Positions 32,926 through 43,922 of a DNA stretch of 64,000 nt are shown piece by piece. A program made the translations under genes and the position numbers. The first letter of the stretch is position 1; each line of letters begins with the position of its first letter. This stretch comes from Ctenosaura bakeri (lineage: Eukaryota; Chordata; Lepidosauria; Squamata; Iguanidae). Under the pieces are notes generated by a model. It worked only from the letters and a program-made list of their open reading frames with translations, was not told where the DNA came from and did not search any database. Where the stretch lies: positions 124,001-188,000 of the forward strand of contig CAOLHI010000483.1 of assembly GCA_948474755.1 (NCBI GenBank). The letters are read 5' to 3'.

Positions 32926-34134
32926 GTGCTTAAAAGCTTAAAAATACTTTTGTTGGATCTCCACGTGTTTACCTAGGTTTGTGGTACTGACTTAGAGTTG
33001 CCATTTTTCTTTTCTTTTCCTGAAATGCTCTCACCTTTATCTACTGCACAGTTGGTAGATAGAACATGATACTCTCCAAAACAGCACTTCCTGAATTTGG
33101 CTGGTGCAAGCAGCTGAGAACTGCCTAAGAGACTTGCATAAAAGTATGAAAGCCATGTTGGGATGTGACCAAAATCCTCTCCAACCCCAAATTCTGTTCA
33201 CAGTGGCAAACAACTTGCCAGTTGTCCGCCACCAGGGTGTCTGCCTCAAAATTGAAATGTTATTTTGCCTTTTCTTAGAAGGCACCCAGATTTGTGTGCA
33301 TTTTCATGAAGTAGACAGAAAGAACTAATGATTTTAAAAGGTGTGTGTGTGTGTGGGGGGAGAAACCGGTGTGGAACATCTGACAGATTTCTCCATCCCT
33401 AGTAACCAGAGGGCTGATGATGTTTACATGTTTGTGTATGCAAAGTTGGGAGCGCACTATCTCTAGCACAAAATAAATTGCACACGGATAGCAAGGCTTT
33501 CTTCTCCTCTGCCATCCCTCCTCCATTCCTGCCCTGTAAATGCTAACATGATGAGATTGCCCTGACTGTTCCTCTTCCCCCGCCCCCTTTTGTTTCCCTG
33601 ATATCCAGGGCAACCCAGTGTTTGAAGTTCATTTCCTTTGAACAACAGAAATGCTGTTCCATCAACAACATAAGCGGATCAATCAGCTCCTAAAACCCCC
33701 AGGCCGGTGAGAAGAAAGCCTGCTGGGCCCTTTGCATGTGGAATTAATCAATATTTTAAGCAGAAAAATATTGATAATGCAATCCACAAGCAGTTGCAGA
33801 CATATTTATTGCCTTATTATATTTGCTAAAGGAGTTTGATCTTTTTGTAAAGCCTTCCCTGAACTTACAGTGTGGAGCCCAGCGCTTGGAATTAACCAGT
33901 TACAAATAACGAATTGGTGGTAATGAATTTCTTTTTCCCCCTCCACTACAATGATTGGATAATCATGAGGGTTAATTTGATTCCGTTTGTAGTACAACAT
34001 TATTTGTAACTATTTTATTTAATTTTATGGTTACAACAGGTATGTGGCCTCACTACATAGGTGGGTAGCTGCAAAGACACAATTTACTTCAGAATATTGA
34101 AAAATTTGAAGAGCCATTTCAAATGTTGCTATTA
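32926..34134. other. Intergenic; possible conserved non-coding part
   Basis: No gene. A short GT/G tract is near 33341-33360. Positions about 33650-34020 are AT-rich, repeat-free and contain several ATTA and AATCAATA-type words, which fits a regulatory element but does not prove one. Confidence 0.35.
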
Positions 34135-34622
34135 CAGTTGGCCCTCTGCATTTGCAGGTTTAACTTTCACAGAGTTGATTATTTGTGAGTTTCTCCAGCC
34201 CCTGTGACCACACCTCAAGTGCTTTTTTTCCCCAGGGGGACCCTTCCTCTCAGCTGCTCTTATCAGGCTGTCAAGTCCTTTAAAAACCAGCTTCTGGTCC
34301 TCCTTTTCCTCCTCAACCAGCTGCTGCCTGGCCAGCTAAGGATAGCTTACCTCCCAATATCTCAGCACCACAAACCCTCTTCTCCCCATCACACACACTC
34401 AAGTGAGGAGATTAATGATAAAGAGGAAGTAAAGGACCACCATGCCGGTCCACCCTTTCCCCTCTTTTCCCTGACCTGGTTTGGACCCTGGGTGCCTGCT
34501 CTGCCCACTATGCTTCAGTCCCCATCCCCCAGACATACACACAAATATTTTGATATTTCTGGTTTTTCCAATTTTGTGGGGCTCCTGTATCCCTAACCCC
34601 AGTGAATGTGTAGAGCTGACTG
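34135..34622 (+). mobile_element. Tigger-like MITE, ~488 bp
   Basis: Ends are CAGTTGGCCCTCTGCATTTG and GAATGTGTAGAGCTGACTG, flanked by TA on both sides (34133-34134 and 34623-34624). Close in length and interior to 6770-7268. Confidence 0.8.
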
Positions 34623-34783
34623 TATATTTTGCTCTATGCCCAGCATTTGTGAATAATCAGAGGATTATTCACACATGGCCTCTGTGCAGAGTGAGTGTAC
34701 ATATAGGTCATGCGGGATCATGTAACCCTCAGAAGACACCCAATGCATTTTCAACATAGAGCAGGGATGGACAACTGTGGAAG
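34623..34783. repeat. Segment shared with 7269-7430, ending at a hAT start
   Basis: Matches the sequence after the MITE at 6770. It includes the first bases of the hAT-like element (CAGGGATGGACAACTGTGGA at 34762), after which the hAT copy stops abruptly. Confidence 0.7.
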
Positions 34784-35020
34784 GCTGCACAGCCCTTTAA
34801 TAACCCACCTCTGTTCCTCATCCTCATCCTCCACCAGCCACAGCCTGGCCAGCTAAGGACAGCTTGCAGCCCAATTTCTCGGCACCACAAACCTTCTCCT
34901 GATGCCCCACACATGGCCAATGAAGGAGATGGGCTAGAGAAGAAGTTCCACTCCCTTTCCCTGACCTGGTTGGGACCCAGGCTGTCTGTTCCCCACCAAG
35001 CCTTGGCTCCCTTCTCACAA

Positions 35021-35058
<38 letters not shown>

Positions 35059-35356
35059 TGATATAGTTGGCCCTCCATATCTGCAGATTCTGCACCCATG
35101 GATTCAACCAATTATGGCTTGAAAATATTTTTTAAAAATCCAAAAAGCAAACTTTGATTTTTGCCATTTTATGTAAGGGATGCCATTTTACTACACCATT
35201 GTGCATAAAAGGATTTGAGCATCCATGAATTTTCACATCCATAGGGGGTCTTGGAACCAAACCCTAGCAAATACTGAAGGCTCACTGTAATTGTGATTGT
35301 TCCTCTTTTGCAGGGGTCCTGAATCCCTAACCGTAGTGAATGTGGAAGAGTGACTA
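34784..35356 (+). mobile_element. Second Tigger-like MITE copy, 5'-truncated, with a Tigger element inside
   Basis: It starts mid-element at 'cacagccctttaa', continues with 'accagccacagcctggcc' and 'ctgacctggttgggaccc', and has a (CA)n run at 35022-35056. After the inner Tigger element it ends 'gtgaatgtggaagagtgacta', before TA. Confidence 0.7.
35064..35287 (+). mobile_element. Tigger-type MITE, ~224 bp
   Basis: Ends TAGTTGGCCCTCCATATC and AAATACTGAAGGCTCACTG, with 'gattctgcacccatggattc' and 'atccatgaattttcacatcc' inside. This is the form of Tigger-derived elements. TA flanks both sides (35062-35063 and 35288-35289). It sits in the 'ttgata' site of the surrounding MITE. Confidence 0.8.
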
Positions 35357-36181
35357 TACAGTAACTAATTACTGTTGAGGTAGCAGAATGGCAACTGCAA
35401 CTCATTGCTTTTTTCAAAGTAACATTTATTCAGGGTGCAGTCCGAATTTCTGTAGACAATATCCCCACACACACATGCGCAAAAACATGCAGGCATGCAC
35501 TGATTTGATATATCTTTCTCTAATTCGGTACTTTTGCTGTCCTTTTACCCTTTTAAAGGATCATGTTTCATAGTTGTGGTTGCATTTGGTTGTGCTGGGC
35601 TCCGTGTAAGAAATCAAAGCCTTATTACGTCGGTTGCCCCTTTGGCCTGTCATCCTTCAGACCGAGACATCCCGTTGAAAGGACACTTTGTATGAAAAGA
35701 AAGGGAGATAGGAAACCTTTAACTAGAAAAGATTAACAAGTGAAATGGGAGGTGGTGGCAGCAGAGGCGGCAGGCAGGGTGGGGGCACTTTAAGAGAAAT
35801 TATAGGATTGTGAATTAAGGGCTGTAATGGAAACCAGAATGGGATTCTTTCACATTAATAGAGATCAGACGTTGTACAGGATTTTCAGGAGGGCTGAAAA
35901 TGTTTTACTCCACTTACCTTGTAGAAAATTAAGGAGATCAGGATGCCAATAGCTGGCACCTTTAAATAAAAACATATTGCAACCCATTCCAATTTGAAAG
36001 ACTCTACTGTTTTTAGACAGGGTGCAAGATTGCATCATATTGCAATAAAATACTGCATTTTTTTTCTTTTGAAAAAGTTAGTCAATTTGAACAGTGTTAT
36101 ACCATGGGGAGGGAAAAGAGTAATAAGAGGAAGACCACTTGCTATCTCACAATCCTCAAACCAGCTTCTGACATTACATAC
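35357..36181. other. Intergenic, no gene seen
   Basis: Nothing recognised. The stretch 35700-35930 looks unique and could be conserved, but I have no evidence beyond lack of repeats. Confidence 0.35.
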
Positions 36182-36569
36182 TTCTTGTTGTGTGCCTGCA
36201 AATCATTTCTGACTTAAGGCAACTCTAAGACCTGGGTTCAATCCCCTGCTTGGCCATGAAAACCCACTGGTCAACCTTGGGCGCATCACACACTCTCAGC
36301 CCCAGAAAGCCCTGTGATAGGTTCACCCTAGAGTTGCCATTAGTTGGAAATGACTTGGAGCCACACAACAACAACAACAAGAAGGTGATTCTATCATGGG
36401 GTCTTCTTGCCAGATTTATTCAGAGAAGGTTTTCCATTGCCTTCCTCTGAGGATGAGAGTGTGTGACTTGCCCCACATCACCCAGTGGGTTTCTGTGCCT
36501 GATTGTGGATTTGAACTTTGGTTTCTCAGGGTCCTAATCCAACATTCAAACCACTACATCACGCTGGCT
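36182..36569 (-). mobile_element. tRNA-derived SINE interrupted by another SINE
   Basis: The tail end is at 36182-36239 ('ttgttgtgtgcctgcaaatc', 'gacttaaggcaactctaag'). The body resumes at 36382 ('aaggtgattctatcatgggg') and runs to the head 'catcacgctggct' at 36569. The gap is filled by a plus-strand SINE at 36240-36381. Confidence 0.85.
36240..36381 (+). mobile_element. 5'-truncated SINE nested in an antisense SINE
   Basis: Begins at the B-box region (ACCTGGGTTCAATCCCC), continues 'gccatgaaaacccactgg' and ends 'ggaaatgacttggagccac' plus (AAC)n. The head is absent. A short AAG may be the target duplication. Confidence 0.8.
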
Positions 36570-37199
36570 GTTTTTCTGGCCTCTTTATATACTTAAATTT
36601 CTTGATGCCCTCACGCACTCACTGTTATAAAGAGGCCAGGATTGCTTCTTTGGAACTCTCTGGTAACAGCTCCCTGCGAAGCCTGAAAACTCATTCACAA
36701 GATTTGTTTGTGCATTGAGCCTAAGAGTACATACATGTGGAATGCACATTGGTTGAGATCCCCCATCAGGTTGTATAGCATAAACCTCTGCATGCACAAT
36801 TACTCGTTGATTGTATTATGCAACCATTGCATTGCACAGCAATACAACTTTATGCACAGCCAACTGCACAGCAAAATGCATGATTGAATGTGCAACCAAA
36901 TGAGCAGTCAAGTACACAAATGAACTGTGCATCTGCACGTTCAATGGCACCACAGACGCAATGCCACTCTCAGTGCCTTGAACTGAATGTGGGTGATGTG
37001 CTTCGGACACAAATACTCAACTTCTTCTGAAGGGGAACTTACATGTGAGTAAGACATCCACAGGATCCCACCCACAGAGTTGAAATTTATGTAAATCCTC
37101 TGGTGGTAGATCTACAAAGACACATTTTAGGGTAGAAATCAGCCATGTCTTCATATACCTGCCCTATTTACCTGTGAAAGGGGGTCGACAAGGAATATA
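36570..37199. other. Intergenic; TGCA-rich patch
   Basis: Positions about 36775-36945 are unusually rich in TGCA and GCAC words with no fixed period. No gene. Confidence 0.4.
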
Positions 37200-37787
37200 T
37201 GAGTGACCCCTCCACTTTTATGAGGGTTTAGAGTGTGCAACCCTCAAAAAAGTGGAAGAAATGCAAATTTCCCCCCTGCACCCGCCTCCTATTTCCTTCT
37301 GAAGCTCCCCCTCCCATTCCCTTGCCTTTTGTGTGATCCTTCTTTCTCTGCACCTGGGCAAAAGACTAGGAAATGGGAGGGAGAGAACCAGAGGGGAGAA
37401 AGAAGGTGCACATCTGCCTTCCCCTTTCCCATTCCCTTGCCTTTTGCCTTAGCATGTGTTCTCCATGCCCAGGCCAAAGGTAAGGGAATGGGAGGGGCAG
37501 CTCCAGAGGGGCTACCCGCTCCCTTCATCCCCTTGCCTTTTGTCTTGGTGCATATTCTCAGCACCAGGGCCAGAGGCAAGGAGGTGGGTGCTTCACAGAC
37601 AGAAAAGAAGCTGCATGGGTGGCTTTCTCCCCATTCCCTTGCCTTTTGCCTCAGCTTGCCTTCTCCACGCTGAGGCCAAAGCCAAGGGAATAGGAGGAAG
37701 AGAATGAGGATCGGGAAAGGCATGTGCATGCTTCGCAAATAATCAAATTTGTGAAGGTCAAAACCTGTGAATGTGAAGGGAGGACTG
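37200..37787 (+). mobile_element. Tigger-like MITE with an internal ~100-bp tandem repeat
   Basis: Ends match the family (TGAGTGACCCCTCCACTTT and GTGAATGTGAAGGGAGGACTG) with TA outside. Inside, 'ttcccttgccttttg' recurs at about 37317, 37432, 37527 and 37634, each followed by a partly complementary 'ggcaaaggtaagggaatggg'-type stretch. This keeps both strands open: the 182-codon and 146-codon frames here are by-products of the repeat, not genes. Confidence 0.75.
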
Positions 37788-38550
37788 TATAACAAGAGCC
37801 AGAGCCCAGCAGCACAGCTCAGTAACTGGGAGAACATGGAAAGGGGATGTTTGTATCAGGGCTCACCAGACACAACAGGGCCTATGTGGGCCAAAGGGAC
37901 CTGGGACCTGCTGGTGGCTTCCATATCAGGGAGGCAGGAAACCCACCCTGTGGTTTAGTCTGGCCTTTAAAGCAGTGATCCAGGGTACTGAAAGTACATT
38001 GGTGATAAGGCTCAGCCTCTCAGATAATTCCTTTAAAGGTTAGACTAAATCACAGAGAGGATATGCTGCCTCATTGGTGTGGAAGTCACCATCCACCACT
38101 GAGGATGCAGTCCCAAAAGTAATTTTTTCAAGTGCTGAAGTGCAGCAGTCTGGATGGAATCAGAGTTAGGCAGAGAGGGCAAATCGAGAAGCAGAACCAG
38201 AGACCAGGAAAAGACTGAAGAGTTATCAGGATTCATAGGACAAACCTGAAGGCAAGACCAAATGTTACTGGAATAAGTCCTTGAAGAATGCTCTAGGAGA
38301 CAGGAAGGAGGTTGAATGTCCACTTGCACATCGCCAAAGAAGAGGAAATGCACCACCAAAAGAGCATGGAGGGGAACATAGATCTGTGCACAAATGTGCT
38401 TGTGTTAATTTAGATTGTTATATGCAAATATAGACATAATGATAATCACTGAACTAGAGCACATCTTGCTTGAATAGGTGACCTATATGTTTGTGTGTTC
38501 AGCTTGCTGTCGAGGTGCTACTGCTGCTGAGCAACCTTGAGTCCCTGGTG
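37788..38550. other. Intergenic, no gene seen
   Basis: A possible weak copy of the 'CTTTAAAGG' palindrome lies near 37975-38080. Nothing else recognised. Confidence 0.35.
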
Positions 38551-38655
38551 TCCTGATCCTCTGAAGATGCCAGCCAGAGATGCAGGCGAAACATCAGGAG
38601 CAAATACTAATAGAACAAGGCCTTAAAGCCCAGAAAACCCACAACAACCTACACA
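38551..38655 (+). mobile_element. Penelope-like element tail with hammerhead-like core
   Basis: The phrase 'ctgaagatgccagcc', 'gatgcaggcgaaac', 'atcaggagcaaatac' and 'cccagaaaacccacaacaacc' is typical of Penelope-like elements in reptiles. TCCT (38557), CTGAAGA (38561), a GCC/GGC stem (38569-38571 and 38585-38587), GAAA (38588) and AGGA (38596) fall in the order of a hammerhead ribozyme lacking a full third stem. One extra base follows CTGAAGA. No protein-coding part remains. Confidence 0.5.
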
Positions 38656-39965
38656 TTTTTCTGGTTTTTCTTAGTATTCAAATCTTCCTTGGACTGAAAA
38701 GTCTGGCAAATAGAGGGTGGCTTCATGTGGAGGACTTTCCTCTGTAAAACAGGACATATCACCACCTTAGAATAAGATGAATTTTGGGAGGCAGTTTGGT
38801 TTCCAGTTCAAAGCCCACTGAAATGAATGGGAGTTATCCAAGATCAAGAGTGTAAAGCCCAAATATTTCAATGGGAGGTGTGCCTGAGAACTTTGGGAAT
38901 GGAGGAGGATCATTCCTTATATTAATTAGTTGTGAAGTTGGGGTGGAGGTGTTGCATAGCAAAAAGTTCCAACTGACTTGAGCAATCTGTCTGGAAGTCT
39001 TCCCCCACAAGACTGGCTGAAAGGAGTGGGAGAGAAAGACATTTATCTGAGAGGTAAGTATCATCATATTCCGTGTGAGTATTAACACAGAAATGACAGG
39101 ACTATATGATTACTAAAAAAGAGCAGCGGGCATAAAGATAATTTAATATGGATTTCCGGAAATGAACAGGAACTTAATCTAAATGCATTGGAGTTCAGAT
39201 GCATATTGTAAAGGGTGTATATCATTTTAAAATTGGGTTTGCTGAACAATTACATTTTAGCAGATTGAGTGTGCTGCTTTTAACTCATTAACCAGCCAAT
39301 TAATCAACCATGTACTGAATTGCTATAACTAGCCAATTAATCAACCATGTACTGAATTGCTGTGGATAGTCAATCTATCTTATATAAAATAAAATGTATA
39401 ATATTTCCTGTCCAGCTAGTAACTAACCTCCACTTCCTACTCAGTACTCTATTTTATTTTATAGTTTAACAGCAGATGAAATCTAAGGCACCAATCCTAT
39501 GGAAACTTACAGGTCAGGAGCTTCCATTAACTACTGTGGGCCCCATTTCTGAGTGAACTTGAAATTGCAGTCACATCCTGTGTGTGAGTACATAGAAGTA
39601 AGTCCCATTGCATTCAAATAGATTTACTCTTCAGAAAGTAAGTTTGGGAATCCAACCTGAGTCGAGTAATCATTGGCTAAATAATTGATTGGTGTTTTTG
39701 CTTTTTGTTAAATTCCAAAGAGACGCTAAATTAGTATTTACTGTAGATAAGATGGGTCGGTTTTGATCGGGGCTGCCTGTAAGCTTGCATACTTCCTGAA
39801 AAAAACCTTTTGGCCACTCTATTTGGTTGAAAACCAAGTAGATATTTCTGCTCCCTAATACAGGGCAAAAAGTCAGCCCTTGACTACAGTTTGCTTTTGC
39901 AGCTTCTAAAACTTCCTCTCTAGGGAGGTACAACTGGCCTGCTCTTCAGTAAGAGTAAAGCATTT
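38656..39965. other. Intergenic; 37-bp tandem duplication
   Basis: A 32-base word starting AGCCAATTAATCAACC occurs at 39294 and 39331. No gene or other element recognised. Confidence 0.45.
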
Positions 39966-40070
39966 CCTGACCTGGTGCCCTCCAGATGTTTTGGACTGCA
40001 GCTCTCATCAGCCCCAGTTAATATGACCAGTGGGGAGGGATCACATAAGCTGGACTCCATCTGTGAGGGT
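39966..40070. repeat. Decayed 'CTCCAGATGTTTTGGACTGCA' repeat
   Basis: 'ggtgccctccagatgttttgg' followed by 'actgcagctctcatcagcccc' is a common reptile interspersed repeat, here with a badly decayed return arm. Confidence 0.5.
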
Positions 40071-40720
40071 TTTGGGCTGGGGAAACTGCTTTAGAAGAGT
40101 AGCCAAGTCTATCTCCATAAAAATGTTTGGTTTGCTGGAATGAAGTGAGATCATCGGTATTCCTTAAGAGGCTTCATGGACTGGCTGTTCTTATTTGCTA
40201 GTTCCTCCTTATTCAAATTGATTTTCACCATTTTAATTGTTTCAATGGTTTTAAATGCTATAAAAAAGTGTAAGCTGCTATAGCAACCTTTGTACTGGGT
40301 ATTTGAGTAGTGCAGCCATAGGAGGTAGGTACTTTTGCATCACCAAAAAGGGGAGGGAAGAGTAGTAGTAGTTAGTGATTCCCATTTGCCTTTAGGGTAT
40401 TTAGGACTAATGGTACCTACAATAAAATGTTGCAGCATTGAGCACTACTGTTTGAGATTCCAGCCATTCCATTTTATCTCTCTTTCACCCCTTGTCCTCA
40501 TCCCACCCGCCTCCAGCAGCCAGTCAACATTCAGTGCCTTCTAAGCACCTGTAGTCCTGATTCCCCCCGCACATGTCATCCTCCTAATGTTTGTTTGACT
40601 TTTGCAAACCTCAAGGTGTATGCACACCTGCTGCTAACTCCCTTTTATATGTGTGTGTATTTACTTGGTAAGTACAGCATGATGGACATTCACAAAGCAC
40701 TCTACCTGAAGGCACCCTTG
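40071..40720. other. Intergenic, no gene seen
   Basis: AT-rich retroposon-tail-like sequence near 40210-40290. No gene. Confidence 0.35.
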
Positions 40721-40949
40721 TATGTGTGTATGTGCCTTCAAGTCACCTTTTGATTTATGGTGACCTCATTAATTTCATAGGGCTTTCTTGGGCAAGAAAT
40801 ACTCAAAGTAGTTTTGGCAATTTGTTCCTCTGAAATATAACCTACAACACCCGGTATTCATTGGTGGTCTCCTATGCAAGTAGTGATCACAGTTGACCTT
40901 ACTTAGCTTCCAAGGACAGACAAGATCTGGTAACTGGGTTATTTAGACA
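40721..40949 (-). mobile_element. 5S rRNA-derived SINE, antisense
   Basis: Tail 'tgtgccttcaagtcacc', then 'gggctttcttgggcaagaa', 'ctgaaatataacctac', and a 5S-like head 'ggtctcctatgcaagtagtg...cttagcttccaagg'. It is diverged but near full length. Confidence 0.8.
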
Positions 40950-42104
40950 CAGCTGGAAGCGACCTTGGCCCTAGCAAAAACTGATCCTGAGCTTTCTCTA
41001 GAACTACACCATAGCACAACAGTGGGTAAAGTGCATTCTGTCACCTGCATACAACTTTCCAAACATTCCAGACTCCCTGGACCACTTTTTTGTTTTAAAG
41101 GGGGAAATTGTCTCTCCTGGACTCCAAGAAAGGCAATTCACCTTTTCAATAGGTTGCAGGGGTTTCCTTCACTTTTACATCATAGGGTTCCCAGAATGAA
41201 ACCTGTAGAGAGAGCTCCTGTGCCTTTAATGGCTGTACAGAAGAGAAACTTAGCTGGTGCTGCTTGTCATATAACCAGGTAACAAGCAAAATTGTTGAAA
41301 TGCCTTCTTCCACACAACCATTAAGGATAGGAGAGTCTTCTTCCGTTCTTACTCTGGAAACCCTAAAAAAAATTCCACAATTTTCAAAACAAGAAGTGGA
41401 CTTATGGCTAGTTCTGGTTTTGTTTTTTCTTCAGTTTTTGTCCCTTGTGGGCAGTGAATGAGGCCCCCAGGCCCTCTGCAGTTGCCCACCCCTATTGGAA
41501 AATGAGACAGATTTGATTTATCTGTCTACATAGCAGAGCAATTAGCATGCTAAAGAGAAGTTTGGACAGTTTACCAGCCCACCTTATTGTCCCTCATACA
41601 CTTAACTCTAGCTGAGAAGTAAACACAAACTCAGTTTTGTTTTAAAAAGTATATAAAAGCAGTTTACTCACAGATACTTGTGCATAATCTACACAGGTTC
41701 ATGTTCTTGACGAAAATAAGAAAAAGGTAAAAAATTGCATGGTTTCATTGGAGCTTTTCCTCTAGAGTGCTCCTAGCCACACACTTGAAGGAAGGCAGGG
41801 AGAAGAAGAAAAGACAAGGAAGCAGAGAGACAAAGATTCCAAGAACAAAGGATGCCTATATGTTAGGCGGAGAGAGTGAGTGTGAACAAGCAAACAGGAA
41901 GTAATCTATGTGGGGGTCTTTCTGTGCATGTGTGTGCCCAAACTTACAGAGTGATTGTGCAACCTAACTAGCAGTGAATTCAGAGCATGCAAAGGCTCCT
42001 TCTATAGCATGCCAGCTCTCCATCAACCACTCTTGTACGTGGACATCAGGATCCGTAGCCTCATCATAATGTATCTCCTGGATGTGTATTGGAATCTATA
42101 AGGT
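40950..42104. other. Intergenic, no gene seen
   Basis: About 41640-42000 has features reminiscent of an antisense LTR or old retroelement but no ends I can defend. No gene. Confidence 0.3.
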
Positions 42105-42815
42105 TGTCAGCGTAGGGAAATGCTGGAGTCAAGGGCCTTTCTGCAGTACACTGTTATAGTGCTATTATTCCACTTTCAACATCCTATGGAATTCTGGGAT
42201 TTGCCATTTAGGAGGGGCATTTAGAACTCTCAGCCAGAGAGCTCTTTGGCCTCACTAAACTACAAACTCCAGAATTCCACGGGATGTTGAAAGTGGTATT
42301 ATAGCACTATAACTGTTTAGTGCCAAAAGGCCCTCAGTTGGAGTTCTACAGAGTATTGAATGTTAATTGTTGATTACTACATTGTACTTGTTTAAAGCTT
42401 GCTTATGTATTCCAGCATATCAAATGGTTATTTGCTTTATTGTCTATTGCTACAATGTACCCACTAGAGGGGTTGATGATCAGAGCAAAAGCACCAAAAG
42501 GTGTTATGAGAATTTGAAGTATCCAGAGATAAGAGCCAAGAAATATGTTCTTGCTCCAAGGATGAAATCAAGTACACAACTACGAGTCTGGGGAATGTCT
42601 AAAGATGTGGGGTGATGTTAAATTCACGATCCCTCTCCAATCATAGCTTTGCATACCTAAATCTGTATAGAAAGGTATCAAACCTGCAAACTATGTATGC
42701 TTCAGTCTCAGCAGTTTCAGAAGAAGTCTGCTGTGTTGCTTGGTTTGCTACAAATGGACACTACTGCCTAGCTGAGAATGGAGTTCTTGGATTGTGAGTT
42801 ATCCAGGGCATGACA
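42105..42815 (+). mobile_element. Solo LTR, copy of the 21050 family, with a MITE inside
   Basis: Starts TGTCAGCGTAGGG and ends GTGAGTTATCCAGGGCATGACA. The last ~120 bases align with 21480-21597 ('cagcagtttcagaag', 'gagaatggagttc'). The foldback MITE at 42132-42333 is inserted near its start, leaving about 510 bp of LTR. No target duplication seen and no viral genes. Confidence 0.6.
42132..42333 (+). mobile_element. Foldback MITE, ~202 bp, inside an LTR
   Basis: Ends are GGGCCTTTCTGCAGTACAC and GCCAAAAGGCCC. TCA lies just outside both ends (42129-42131 and 42334-42336). Plus orientation by its centre ('ctcagccagagagctctttggcc'). Confidence 0.85.
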
Positions 42816-43235
42816 GCAGGGGATGACCCATAAAGTCCATGGGGGAAACATCTTACAATCTCCTGAGATTAAGTCATATAAACATATGTTTGTGCAACAG
42901 TCAGCATACATTTGCTTTTCATTTTGTTCACAGGACCCAGATACCTTCCTGCAAGGCAGAATGATTACTTTTGGTTCCTCTTCTCCCCACTCTGTATTTC
43001 TAGCACATTTACTTCTCTCCCAACTCCTGTGAGCAACACTTGGCTGCTCAAAGATTACAGATGTTTACTGGACAGTGGCTGATAACATGGGTGATATCTG
43101 ACTAGTTTCTCATCGTGTGCTTTTTCTCACTTCTTAAAATAAGTTTCTCCATGACTGTACATATCCCCAAGGTTCTGTTCATACTCTCCAATGTTTTAGA
43201 ACTGAACACAGACAAGCCTGTATAATCCAAATTTT
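42816..43235. other. Intergenic, no gene seen
   Basis: Nothing recognised. Confidence 0.35.
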
Positions 43236-43432
43236 CTTACCAAGTAAATATGGTACAGAGGTTTGAGTGTAGGACTATGACTCTGGAGATCAGGGTTCAA
43301 TTACCCACTTGTCCATGGAAGCCTACTTTAGCTGTATCACACACTCTCATCCTCAGAAAAACCCCTGATAGGTTTGCCTTACGGTCATCTCAAATCAGAA
43401 ACGACTTTAAGGCACACAACAATAACAACAAG
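43236..43432 (+). mobile_element. tRNA-derived SINE
   Basis: Diverged head ('atggtacagaggtttgagtg'), B box 'gatcagggttcaattacc', 'tcacacactctcatcctcag' and tail 'cagaaacgactttaaggcac' plus (AAC)n. The bases after the tail repeat those after the SINE at 48899. Confidence 0.85.
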
Positions 43433-43693
43433 ATTCAAAGGCAAAGTATAATACAATTGGCTAACTTCCAGATGAAAACTCATGGGGGCAACTTGAAGGC
43501 ACATCCACACACACACACATCATACATGGAGGCCTCCCACCATGGTGTAAAGTGATTATGTGTTCCACATTACAGTGTACAGTCCTTCATTTGAAGTGAT
43601 GGAGCTAGATGACATCCATTTGCTAGAAATGGAATGTCACATTGGTGCTGGATTGGCAGCTCCTCCTGATTATCTAACATTACTGACTAAGGT

Positions 43694-43922
43694 GAGAACC
43701 AGCATGGTGTAGTGCTTTGAGCCTTGGCCTATAACACTGGGGACCAGGGTTCAAATCCCTGATCAGCCATGGAAAACCACTGGATGGCCTTGGTTAAGTC
43801 ATATTCTCTCAGCCTCAGAGGAAGGCAAAGGCAAATCTCTGAACAAGTCTGGTCAAGGAAACCAAGTGATAGGTTTGCATTAGGATCACTGTAAGTTGGA
43901 AATGACTTGAAGGCTCACAGTG
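43694..43922 (+). mobile_element. tRNA-derived SINE
   Basis: Head GAGAACCAGCATGGTGTAG, B box 'accagggttcaaatccc', the longer middle 'gaggaaggcaaaggcaaatc', and tail 'ggaaatgacttgaaggctcac'. It is full length and lacks an (AAC)n run. Confidence 0.9.

Noticed and set aside
37289..37837. A 182-codon minus-strand frame, the longest in the window
   Set aside because: It lies in the repeat array inside a Tigger-like MITE, has no recognisable domain, and an equally open frame runs on the other strand.
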